Source of the DNA: Pseudomonas frederiksbergensis
GTDB lineage: Bacteria > Pseudomonadota > Gammaproteobacteria > Pseudomonadales > Pseudomonadaceae
Direction: 5' to 3'
Length of the DNA stretch: 64,000 nucleotides
Assembly (NCBI RefSeq): GCF_003732705.1
Contig: NZ_MOBR01000001.1
Span: 62,001 to 126,000 of the forward strand
Shown: positions 21,550 through 29,087 of the stretch, piece after piece
Position numbering within the stretch: position 1 is the first letter of the stretch
Layout: each line of letters starts with the position of its first letter
Made by a program: the position numbers and the translations under genes
The notes under the pieces: generated by a model
What the model was told of the DNA's origin: nothing
The model's database searches: none
The model's input: only the letters and a program-made list of their open reading frames with translations

Positions 21550-21619
21550 GCCATCGCGGGCAAGCCTTGCTCCTACAGGCGGTGGCGCTCCTGTAGGAGC
21601 AAGGCTTGCCCGCGATGGC
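21550..21619. repeat. REPIN between the two riboswitches
   Basis: An almost perfect 70-bp palindrome with arms GCCATCGCGGGCAAGCCTTG / CAAGGCTTGCCCGCGATGGC around a short centre. It is the CGGGCAAGCC subclass and sits in the divergent cob promoter region. Confidence 0.9.
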
Positions 21620-21679
21620 GTCCGGATGGCCGCCACAAGACATTGACCCGCCCCCACACGATGCGTAGCCTTGCGCTTT

Positions 21680-21866
21680 CGAGGTTCTTCGGCGCGCGCC
21701 GAAGCTAAGAAGGGAACGCGGTCGATGCCGCGGCTGCCCCCGCAACTGTGAACGGTGATGTTCGCTGCCACGCCACTGCAAACCCTGGCAACGGGTTCGC
21801 GGGAAGGCGCAGCGAATGCCAGGCCCGCAAGGCTGGCGCACTGAAAGCCAGGAGACCTGCCTCGAA
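21680..21866 (+). promoter_or_regulatory. Cobalamin riboswitch leading cobW-cobN-chlID
   Basis: Plus-strand aptamer containing GAGGTTCTTCGGC at the start, AAGGGAACGCGGT, the core GGCTGCCCCCGCAACTGTGA, GCCACTGC, GCGGGAAGGCGC and the B12 box GCCAGGAGACCTGCC at 21846-21861. The cobW start codon is about 110 nt downstream. It mirrors the minus-strand riboswitch 200 bp away. Confidence 0.95.
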
Positions 21867-21974
21867 ACGAATTCTCACTACAACCGGGCGGGGTGATCCG
21901 GTGGCGAAATCTTCCGCGCATTCATCGCTGCGGTCGTCGTCCCGTATGCCCGCCACCTTGCCAAAGGGCATCCG

Positions 21975-23039
21975 ATGAAAACACTGGCCAAACTCCCCGT
22001 CACCATCGTTACCGGCTTCCTCGGCTCGGGCAAAACCACCTTGCTGCGGCACATGCTCGACAACGCCCAGGGGCGCCGTATCGCGGTGATCGTCAACGAA
22101 TTCGGCGAACTGGGCATCGACGGCGAAATCCTCAAGCAGTGCTCCATCGGTTGCACCGAAGAAGAAGCCAACGGCCGCGTCTACGAACTGGCCAACGGCT
22201 GCCTGTGCTGCACCGTCCAGGAAGAGTTCTTCCCGGTGATGCGTGAACTGGTGGCCCGTCGCGGCGACCTTGACCACATCTTGATCGAAACCTCGGGCCT
22301 GGCCCTGCCAAAACCCCTGGTGCAAGCCTTCCAGTGGCCGGAAATCCGCAGCGCCTGCACGGTTGACGCGGTCATCACCGTGGTCGACAGCCCGGCTGTC
22401 GCAGCCGGCACCTTCGCCGCGTTCCCGGGTCAAGTAGACGCCCAGCGCAAACTCGACCCGAACCTGGACCACGAATCGCCCCTGCACGAATTGTTCGCCG
22501 ACCAACTGGCCAGCGCCGATCTGGTCATCCTCAACAAGGCTGACCTGATCAGCCCTGAAGACCTGGCCCGCGTGCGCCTGGAAGTCGCCGAAGAACTGCC
22601 GCCGGCCGTAAAAGTTATCGAAGCCAGCAGCGGTCGCGTGCCTTTGGACGTGCTGATCGGCCTCGGTGCCGGTTCCGAAGAGCACATCGACAGCCGTCAC
22701 AGCCATCACGACCATCACCACGGTGACCGCGATGATGACCACGATCACGACGCCTTCGATTCCATCTCCATCGAGCTGCCGCAAGCCGACGAAAGCCTGC
22801 TGATGGACGCGCTGACGCAATTGGTGGTCAAGCACGGCATCCTGCGCGTTAAAGGCTTCGCCGCGATCCCGAACAAACCGATGCGCCTGCTGATCCAGGG
22901 CGTGGGCACCCGTTTCGACAAGCACTTCGACCGTCAGTGGGGCGCCGATGAAGCGCGCACCACACGTCTGGTGCTGATCGGCCAGGAGCTGGACGCCGCA
23001 CTGCTCGAAGCGCAATTGCGCGCAGCGCTCAGCGTTTAA
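21975..23039 (+). CDS. cobW: CobW GTPase, cobalt chaperone
   Basis: A 354-residue G3E-family GTPase that supplies Co(II) to the cobaltochelatase. It shows the Walker A loop GFLGSGKTT (residues 14-22), the metal-binding CLCC at 76-79, a Walker B-type ETSGLALP, the NKADL guanine motif and a His/Asp-rich metal loop (SRHSHHDHHHGDRDDDHDHD near 238-257). The C-terminal CobW_C domain follows (GILRVKGFAAIPNKPMRLL). It lies directly behind a cobalamin riboswitch and 3 bp before cobN, which strongly supports CobW rather than a zinc-linked paralogue. Confidence 0.96.
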   Translation: MKTLAKLPVTIVTGFLGSGKTTLLRHMLDNAQGRRIAVIVNEFGELGIDGEILKQCSIGCTEEEANGRVYELANGCLCCTVQEEFFPVMRELVARRGDLDHILIETSGLALPKPLVQAFQWPEIRSACTVDAVITVVDSPAVAAGTFAAFPGQVDAQRKLDPNLDHESPLHELFADQLASADLVILNKADLISPEDLARVRLEVAEELPPAVKVIEASSGRVPLDVLIGLGAGSEEHIDSRHSHHDHHHGDRDDDHDHDAFDSISIELPQADESLLMDALTQLVVKHGILRVKGFAAIPNKPMRLLIQGVGTRFDKHFDRQWGADEARTTRLVLIGQELDAALLEAQLRAALSV

Positions 23040-23042
23040 GCC

Positions 23043-26000
23043 ATGCACCTGCTCAGGACCCAGCCCGGCGGTTTTGTGTCGGATGACAACATTGCCGACC
23101 TTGGACAAACTCCCGCCGAACTGGTGATCCTGTGCAGCGGCGATTCCAGCCTGGCGCTGCTCGCCGAAGCCGCGCAGCAGTTGCCCGACGACTACCCGAG
23201 CGTGCGCCTCGCCAACCCGATGCAGGTGCAGAATCACGCCTCGGTGGATTTGTACGTTGATGAAGTGCTGCGTCACGCCAAAGTGATCCTGATCTCGCTG
23301 CACGGCGGCATCGCTTATTGGCGGTACGGCGTCGAGCGCTTGGTCGAGCTGTCCGAACGCGGCGTGCAACTGATCCTGGTGCCCGGCGATGACCGCCCGG
23401 ACCCGGAACTCAGCGACCTCAGCACCGTGGTCGCTGAAGACCGCGACCGCCTCTGGCAGTTTCTGCGTCAGGGCGGCATGGGCAATGCCCTGGACTTTTT
23501 CCGTTGTCTGGCCACGCGCTGGCTGGGTCGCGACTACGCCTGGGCCGAGCCGCAAACCCTGCCGCGCACTGCGATCTACCACCCGCACAAAAGCCCCGCT
23601 GAACTGAGTGATTGGCAAGCCGACTGGCAGGCCGATCAACCGGTGGCGGCGGTGCTGTTCTACCGCTCGCATTTGCAGGCGGCGAACACCGGTTTCATCG
23701 ATATTTTCTGCCAGCGCTTGCAAGCGGCGGGATTGAACCCGTTGCCCATCGCGGTGGCCAGTTTGAAAGAGCCGGGCTGCCTGACGGTGGTCGAGGATTG
23801 GCTCGATGAAGTGGAAGCGGCGGTGATTCTAAACACCACCGGTTTCGCTCAATCCAGCCCTGAAGCGCCGCACTTGCGACCGTTTCGCCGCAACATCCCG
23901 GTGATCCAGGCGATTTGCGCCCAGGACAACGAACCCGGTTGGCGCGCCAGCGAACAGGGCCTCGGCCCACGGGACCTGGCGATGCACATCGCGTTGCCGG
24001 AACTCGACGGGCGGATCATCAGCCGCCCGATCAGCTTCAAGGACCTGGCCTGGCGCAGCGAGCGCAGTCAGTCCGACGTGGTCTGCTACCGGCCGCAACC
24101 GGAACGCATGGACTTTGTTGCCGAACTGGCGCGGCGCTGGATTGATCTGGCGCGGGTGCCCAACGGCGAAAAACGCATCGCGCTGATCCTCGCCAACTAC
24201 CCGACGCGCGACGGTCGCATCGGTAACGGTGTCGGCCTCGACACCCCGGCGGCGGCGCTGAATATCCTGCGTGCACTGTATAAAGAAGGCTACCCACTGC
24301 CCGCCGAGCTGCCGGACAGCGGCACCGCGTTGATCCAGCAACTGCTCGGCGGTGTCAGCAACGACCTCGATACCCTCGACCAGCGCCCGTGCATGCAAAG
24401 TCTGGCGCTGGATGACTATTTACTGATGTTCGACGCGCTGCCCGAAACCAATCGCCAAGCGGTACTGGAACGCTGGGGCCCGCCGCAAAACGATCCGATG
24501 TTCCGTGGCGGGCGGATGATGATTGCCGGTCTGCGCTTCGGCCTGACGTTTGTCGGCATTCAGCCGGCCCGGGGTTATCAGGTCGATCCAAGCGCGGTTT
24601 ATCACGACCCGGACCTGGTGCCGCCCCACGGCTATCTGGCGTTCTACTTCTGGCTGCGCAACACCTACGGCGCCCACGGCGTGATCCACGTCGGCAAGCA
24701 CGGCAACCTTGAATGGTTGCCGGGCAAGGGCGTGGGGCTGTCGGAAAACTGCTGGCCGGACGCGCTGCTCGGGCCGCTGCCCAACATCTATCCGTTTATC
24801 GTCAACGATCCGGGCGAGGGCGCCCAGGCCAAGCGTCGCACGCAAGCGGTGATCATCGATCACCTGATGCCACCGCTGACCCGCGCTGAAACCTACGGCC
24901 CGTTGCGTAACCTGGAGTTGCTGGCAGACGAGTATTACGAAGCGCAACTGCTCGATCCGCGCCGCGCCCGGGAGTTGCAGCGGGACATCCTGCAACTGGT
25001 GCGCGACACCCACATCGACCGCGAACTGCAACTGGACGAGAAACTCGACAGCGATGCGGATGCGGCGATCTGGTTGCCGCGCCTGGACACGTATTTGTGT
25101 GACTTGAAGGAATCGCAGATCCGCGATGGCCTGCACATCTTTGGCGAATCGCCGACCGGGCGCTTGCGCATTGATACGTTGCTGGCGTTGCTGCGGATTC
25201 CTCGGGGTGATGGGCGGGGCGCGCAATCGAGTGTGTTGCGGGCGTTGGCCAAGGCGTTTGCGCTCGGGTTTGATCCGCTGGATTGTGAGTTGGCTGAACC
25301 GTGGGTTGGGGCGCGTCCTGATGAGTTGCTAGCGGTCAGCGATGAAGTGTGGCGTACGGCGGGGGATACCCGCGAACGTCTCGAATTGTTCGCCGCCCAG
25401 CTGATTTCGCAGACCTTAAGCAACCCCGAATCCTGTGGGAGCGAGCCTGCTCGCGAATCGATCGATCATTTAACATCAATGGTGACTGACCCACCGCTTT
25501 CGCGAGCAGGCTCGCTCCCACAGGGGGCGAGTTGGTCTGACGTGCATGCCATTTTCGACAATTTGTGTGAAGTGGTCGCCCCACGCCTGGACGCCTGCGG
25601 CCCCGCAGAAATGCGTGGCCTGCTCGACGCCCTCAGCGGCCGTTTCGTCCCGGCCGGCCCCAGCGGCGCACCGAGTCGCGGTCGTCTCGACGTACTCCCC
25701 ACCGGGCGCAATTTCTATTCGGTGGACGTGCGCAACCTGCCGACCACCACCGCGTGGCGCATCGGTTTCCAGTCGGCCAATCTGATTCTTGAGCGGCACT
25801 TGCAGGACCACGGCGATCACCTGCGCCAATTGGGCCTGTCGGTCTGGGGCACGGCGACCATGCGCACCGGCGGCGATGACATCGCCCAGGCCATGGCGCT
25901 GATGGGTGTGCGTCCGGTGTGGGCCACGGGCAGTCAGCGGGTCGATGATTTCGAAATCCTGCCGATCAGTCTGCTCGACCGTCCGCGAGTGGACGTGACT

Positions 26001-26897
26001 TTGCGTGTCTCCGGGTTTTTCCGCGATGCCTTCGCTAACCTGATTCGTCTGTTTGACGCCGCTGTGCAAGCAGTCGCCGCGCTGGACGAACCGGACGATC
26101 TCAACCCACTGGCAGCCAAGGTTCGCGCCGAGCGTGAAGCCTTGCTGGCCAGCGGTCTGGATGAAGAAACCGCGCGACGTCAGGCCGGTTGGCGCATTTT
26201 CGGAGCCAAGCCCGGTGCCTATGGCGCGGGTGTGCAGGGCGCCATCGACGGTCGCTTGTGGCAAAGTCGTGAGGACCTGGCCGAGGTTTACCTGAACTGG
26301 GGCGGTTACGCTTATGGCGGTTCCGATGAAGGCACCGCAGCCCGCGAACAATTCGCCCAGCGTCTGAGCCAGGTGCAAGCGGTGCTGCAGAATCAGGACA
26401 ACCGCGAGCATGACTTGCTTGATTCCAATGACTACTACCAATTTCAGGGCGGTATGCTCGCGGCGGTGGAAAGCCTCAGCGGCGAAGCGGCGGCCAGTTA
26501 TCACGGCGATCACAGCCAGCCGGACTTGCCGAAGATCCGCACATTGAAGGAAGAGTTGAATCGGGTGATTCGTTCCCGGGCGGCGAATCCGAAGTGGATC
26601 GACGGCGTGAAGCGCCATGGCTATAAAGGTGCGTTTGAATTGGCGGCGACGGTGGATAATCTGTTTGCCTTTGATGCCACGACGCAGCTGATTGACGATC
26701 ACCAATACGCGTTGCTGGCGGATGCGTATTTGCTCGACCCGGCGACCCGGGATTTCGTCCGTGAGCATAATCCCCATGCTTTGCGCGATATGACTGAGCG
26801 GATGCTGGAAGCGCAGCAGCGGGGAATGTGGAAAGAGCCGGGCGAGTACCGCGAGGCGCTGGAGAATTTGTTGTTGGATATAGAGGAAGAGGGGTGA
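23043..26897 (+). CDS. cobN: Cobaltochelatase large subunit CobN, with in-frame REPIN
   Basis: A 1284-residue subunit that binds hydrogenobyrinic acid a,c-diamide and inserts cobalt, driven by the ChlI/ChlD-type AAA+ subunits encoded next. Landmarks of the CobN/BchH family are NYPTRDGRIGNGVGLDTPAA, YGAHGVIHVGKHGNLEWLPG, FIVNDPGEGAQAKRR and YSVDVRNLPTTTAWRIGF, plus C-terminal YEFAYAYGG-like LNWGGYAYGG. About residues 797-827 are encoded by a complete REPIN whose length is a multiple of three, giving low-complexity sequence (CGSEPARES ... PPLSRAGSLPQG). The frame stays open on both sides, so the gene is probably functional with an added loop. Confidence 0.95.
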   Translation: MHLLRTQPGGFVSDDNIADLGQTPAELVILCSGDSSLALLAEAAQQLPDDYPSVRLANPMQVQNHASVDLYVDEVLRHAKVILISLHGGIAYWRYGVERLVELSERGVQLILVPGDDRPDPELSDLSTVVAEDRDRLWQFLRQGGMGNALDFFRCLATRWLGRDYAWAEPQTLPRTAIYHPHKSPAELSDWQADWQADQPVAAVLFYRSHLQAANTGFIDIFCQRLQAAGLNPLPIAVASLKEPGCLTVVEDWLDEVEAAVILNTTGFAQSSPEAPHLRPFRRNIPVIQAICAQDNEPGWRASEQGLGPRDLAMHIALPELDGRIISRPISFKDLAWRSERSQSDVVCYRPQPERMDFVAELARRWIDLARVPNGEKRIALILANYPTRDGRIGNGVGLDTPAAALNILRALYKEGYPLPAELPDSGTALIQQLLGGVSNDLDTLDQRPCMQSLALDDYLLMFDALPETNRQAVLERWGPPQNDPMFRGGRMMIAGLRFGLTFVGIQPARGYQVDPSAVYHDPDLVPPHGYLAFYFWLRNTYGAHGVIHVGKHGNLEWLPGKGVGLSENCWPDALLGPLPNIYPFIVNDPGEGAQAKRRTQAVIIDHLMPPLTRAETYGPLRNLELLADEYYEAQLLDPRRARELQRDILQLVRDTHIDRELQLDEKLDSDADAAIWLPRLDTYLCDLKESQIRDGLHIFGESPTGRLRIDTLLALLRIPRGDGRGAQSSVLRALAKAFALGFDPLDCELAEPWVGARPDELLAVSDEVWRTAGDTRERLELFAAQLISQTLSNPESCGSEPARESIDHLTSMVTDPPLSRAGSLPQGASWSDVHAIFDNLCEVVAPRLDACGPAEMRGLLDALSGRFVPAGPSGAPSRGRLDVLPTGRNFYSVDVRNLPTTTAWRIGFQSANLILERHLQDHGDHLRQLGLSVWGTATMRTGGDDIAQAMALMGVRPVWATGSQRVDDFEILPISLLDRPRVDVTLRVSGFFRDAFANLIRLFDAAVQAVAALDEPDDLNPLAAKVRAEREALLASGLDEETARRQAGWRIFGAKPGAYGAGVQGAIDGRLWQSREDLAEVYLNWGGYAYGGSDEGTAAREQFAQRLSQVQAVLQNQDNREHDLLDSNDYYQFQGGMLAAVESLSGEAAASYHGDHSQPDLPKIRTLKEELNRVIRSRAANPKWIDGVKRHGYKGAFELAATVDNLFAFDATTQLIDDHQYALLADAYLLDPATRDFVREHNPHALRDMTERMLEAQQRGMWKEPGEYREALENLLLDIEEEG
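25432..25524. repeat. REPIN inserted in frame within cobN
   Basis: Arms CCTGTGGGAGCGAGCCTGCT and its inverted copy, the outer 10 bp matching exactly. The whole element is 93 bp, exactly 31 codons with no stop in the cobN frame. It falls between AAQLISQ and HAIFDNLCEVVAPRL, probably a surface loop between conserved blocks. Confidence 0.93.
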
Positions 26898-26912
26898 GCG
26901 CTTCAAGAGCCA

Positions 26913-27163
26913 CCCCTCACCCCAACCCTCTCCCCAAAGGGGAGAGGGGGAAAGGGAGCCGATCTCCATGCTGTTCAGATCCTGAGTTCGACTCGATTAT
27001 TCAGGTCGATGTAGCTCGTAAAAATCCTGAGTTCGACTCGGTTATTCAGGTCGATGTAGCTCGTAAAAATCCTGAGTTCGACTCGATTTTTCAGGTCGAT
27101 GTAGCTCGTAAGACACCTCGGTCAGTCCCCTCTACCCCCTGGGGAGAGGGTTAGGGTGAGGGG
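26913..27163. mobile_element. MITE-like element, 23-bp terminal inverted repeats
   Basis: The two ends (26913-26935, starting CCCCTCACCC, and 27141-27163, ending GGGTGAGGGG) are inverted copies that match at 22 of 23 positions. No transposase is inside; the middle is a tandem repeat. It fills most of the 337-bp gap between cobN and chlI, where no gene is seen. The left end also carries an inner hairpin (CCCTCTCCCC / GGGGAGAGGG). Mobility is inferred from structure. Confidence 0.65.
26981..27115. repeat. Three tandem 45-bp repeats
   Basis: Three direct copies with an exact 45-bp period, each beginning CCTGAGTTCGACTCG and containing TCAGGTCGATGTAGCTCGTA. Differences between copies are confined to a few bases (ATTATT, GTTATT, ATTTTT). 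They lie inside the inverted-repeat element between cobN and chlI. Confidence 0.92.
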
Positions 27164-27234
27164 GGCGATCCCACTGACCCACCACCAACACCCATAACAC
27201 CGAAAAACCAAGACCACGAACCGAGACAAACCCA

Positions 27235-28236
27235 ATGACCGACACCCCCCATTTCCCGCTCTCCGCCGTGGTCGGCGCTGATGACTTGAAGCTCGCCCTG
27301 TACCTGACCGCCATCGACCCGAAAATCGGCGGGGTGTTGATCGAAGGTCCGCGCGGCATGGCCAAATCGACGCTGGCCCGTGGCCTGGCGGACCTGCTTG
27401 CCAGCGGTCAATTCGTCACCTTGCCGTTGGGCGCCACCGAAGAACGCCTGGTCGGCACCCTCGACCTCGACGCCGCCCTGAGCGACGGCCGCGCGCAGTT
27501 TTCCCCCGGCGTCCTGGCCAAGGCTGACGGCGGCGTGCTCTATGTCGATGAGGTCAATCTGCTGCCTGATCACCTCGTTGACCTGCTGCTCGACGTGGCC
27601 GCCAGCGGCACCAACCTGATCGAACGCGACGGCATTTCCCATCGGCATTCGGCGAGGTTTGTGCTGATCGGCACCATGAACCCGGAAGAAGGTGAGTTGC
27701 GTCCGCAATTGCTCGACCGTTTCGGCCTGAACGTCGCCCTCAGTGGCCACACCGCACCCGCCGAGCGCGGTCAGATCATCCGTCGGCGGCTGGATTTCGA
27801 CAGCGATCCCCAAAGTTTCTGCGCCGAATGGGAAGGCCAGCAACACGCGCTGCGCGAACGCTGCCAGCAGGCACGCACTGCCTTGGCGAGCATCCCGCTG
27901 GACGACGTGGCACTGGCGCACATCACCGAGCGTTGTTTTGCCGCCGGCGTCGATGGTTTACGTGCCGATCTGGTTTGGCTGCGTGCCGCCCGTGCTCACG
28001 CGGCCTGGCGCGGGGCACACGCGATTGCCGAGGAAGATATCGACGCGGTCGCCGAATTTGCCTTGCGTCATCGCCGCCGCGAACATCCCCACGCACCGCC
28101 GCAACCGGCGCCGCAGTCACCGTCCGCCCACACGCCGAGCCCGAGCGAAGGCCAGGGCCAGTGGGGCGAAATGCCCGCCCAGGCCCTGCCGGTTGGCGCC
28201 CGACGTGACGTGCCGAGCTGGCCAAAAAAGCCCTAG
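27235..28236 (+). CDS. chlI: AAA+ chelatase small subunit (ChlI-like product of chlID)
   Basis: A 333-residue AAA+ ATPase read in the zero frame. Walker A GPRGMAKST (38-46), Walker B VLYVDEVNLLP (about 100) and sensor-type GTMNPEEGELRPQLLDRFG are intact, as in BchI/ChlI and in the N-terminal half of ChlD. The tail after about 275 is Pro/Ser-rich, like the linker in ChlD, and the frame ends right after a slippery run. The product should be the small AAA+ motor of the CobN cobaltochelatase. It follows cobN on the same strand and no cobS/cobT genes are present, so this ChlID-type system probably serves CobN. Confidence 0.93.
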   Translation: MTDTPHFPLSAVVGADDLKLALYLTAIDPKIGGVLIEGPRGMAKSTLARGLADLLASGQFVTLPLGATEERLVGTLDLDAALSDGRAQFSPGVLAKADGGVLYVDEVNLLPDHLVDLLLDVAASGTNLIERDGISHRHSARFVLIGTMNPEEGELRPQLLDRFGLNVALSGHTAPAERGQIIRRRLDFDSDPQSFCAEWEGQQHALRERCQQARTALASIPLDDVALAHITERCFAAGVDGLRADLVWLRAARAHAAWRGAHAIAEEDIDAVAEFALRHRRREHPHAPPQPAPQSPSAHTPSPSEGQGQWGEMPAQALPVGARRDVPSWPKKP

Positions 28237-28271
28237 GCATTCGCCCTCGATCTGACGCGGGGGCGAATGCC
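28224..28271 (+). promoter_or_regulatory. Putative -1 programmed ribosomal frameshift signal
   Basis: A AAA AAG (28224-28230), read in the zero frame as CCA AAA AAG CCC TAG, is the classic -1 slippery heptamer used in dnaX. After a 5-nt spacer comes a perfect 11-bp stem, GGCATTCGCCC (28236-28246) with GGGCGAATGCC (28261-28271), closed by a 14-nt loop. Slippage joins the AAA+ frame to the VWA frame without any start codon. Confidence 0.85.
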
Positions 28272-28901
28272 AAACCCCGCGCGGGACGGCTGGACAATGG
28301 TCGGCAAGGCAAGCGCCGTGCAGCCCCCAAGGGCACGATCAACTGGCCAGGCACGTTGCTCAACGGGCGCCCGCGTCAGCACGAAGATTTGCTGTTTCAT
28401 CTGCGCACCCGTTCGGCCCACGAACTGTGGCTGGTGATCGTTGATGCGTCGGCGTCGACCCGGCGGCATCAGGCGTTGAGCGACGCCAAGGGCTTGCTTG
28501 CGCAGCTGTTCGACGACGCTTATCGGCAACGGGCGCGCCTGGCCTTGCTGACCGCCAGCGGCCACGCGCCGAAGTGGCAGGTGCAAGGTTTGAAGGCGTC
28601 CAGCGGTTTGCGCACCTGGCTGGATGGTTTGGGGGCGGGCGGCGGCACGCCGATGCTGGCGGCGCTGCATGAGGCGGGGCAGTGGCTGAGCGCTCGGCAG
28701 AAGCGTTTTCCGGCGGAGCAGCAGCGTTTGTTGCTGGTGACGGATGGGCGGTTGAAGGAATGGCCGGGGTTGCCGGTGCTGGCGTGTCCGGGGTTGCTGA
28801 TTGATATTGAGCGTGGGCCGATTCGGCTTGGGCGGGCCAGGGTGTTGGCTACTGAACTAAAGGCAGACTATCGGCATATTGATGATCTGATTACTGGTTA
28901 A
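28230..28901 (+). CDS. chlD: VWA half of chelatase medium subunit ChlD, reached by -1 frameshift
   Basis: This frame is open from just upstream of the slippery site and codes a basic linker (KRRAAPKGTINWPGTLLNGRPR) and then a von Willebrand A domain with the MIDAS signature DASAS near 28443, GGGTPM and LLVTDGRL. Read as a continuation of the AAA+ frame with base 28230 used twice, the product is about 555 residues, a normal ChlD/BchD-like layout (AAA+, Pro-rich linker, VWA). As an independent gene it would need a TTG at 28356 with no good ribosome site and would lose its conserved linker. ChlD partners ChlI in the ATP-driven complex that acts on CobN. Confidence 0.88.
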   Translation, partial: ALGIRPRSDAGANAKPRAGRLDNGRQGKRRAAPKGTINWPGTLLNGRPRQHEDLLFHLRTRSAHELWLVIVDASASTRRHQALSDAKGLLAQLFDDAYRQRARLALLTASGHAPKWQVQGLKASSGLRTWLDGLGAGGGTPMLAALHEAGQWLSARQKRFPAEQQRLLLVTDGRLKEWPGLPVLACPGLLIDIERGPIRLGRARVLATELKADYRHIDDLITG

Positions 28902-28926
28902 GAGGTGTGGTGCATGGGCCGGCCTC

Positions 28927-29002
28927 ATCGCGAGCAAGCTCGCTCCCACACTGGTACTCCGTCACGCTGAAGATCCTCTGTGGGAGCGAGCTTGCTCGCG
29001 AT
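28927..29002. repeat. REPIN
   Basis: ATCGCGAGCAAGCTCGCTCC faces GGGAGCGAGCTTGCTCGCGA across about 35 bp, in the gap after chlD. Confidence 0.9.
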
Positions 29003-29087
29003 TGGCAGCGACGCGGTTCCGGATCATCAAGGCAAATCCGCATCACTGCCCTATGCTCAGCAAGCCAGCCATTCACAGGAGTGAACC

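Noticed and set aside
21705..23723. 672-codon minus-strand frame across cobW and cobN
   Set aside because: Antisense of cobW/cobN and of the riboswitch; the repetitive His/Val/Asp-rich translation is typical of a shadow.
26981..27115. CRISPR-like array
   Set aside because: Direct copies are contiguous with no unique spacers and only three units; no cas genes are present.
26828..27154. 108-codon frame with 15-residue repeats in the cobN-chlI gap
   Set aside because: The repeats come from the 45-bp tandem DNA repeat. The frame starts inside cobN, has no ribosome site and ends in the inverted repeat; codon use is unlike the neighbours.
28236..28356. Sequencing error or pseudogene between chlI and chlD
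   Set aside because: A random indel would be unlikely to sit on A AAA AAG with a stem 5 nt downstream, and both frames look intact. An error cannot be fully excluded without reads.
28356..28901. Independent chlD gene from the TTG at 28356
   Set aside because: No good ribosome site, and the conserved basic linker upstream would be untranslated; the frameshift product explains the frame better.
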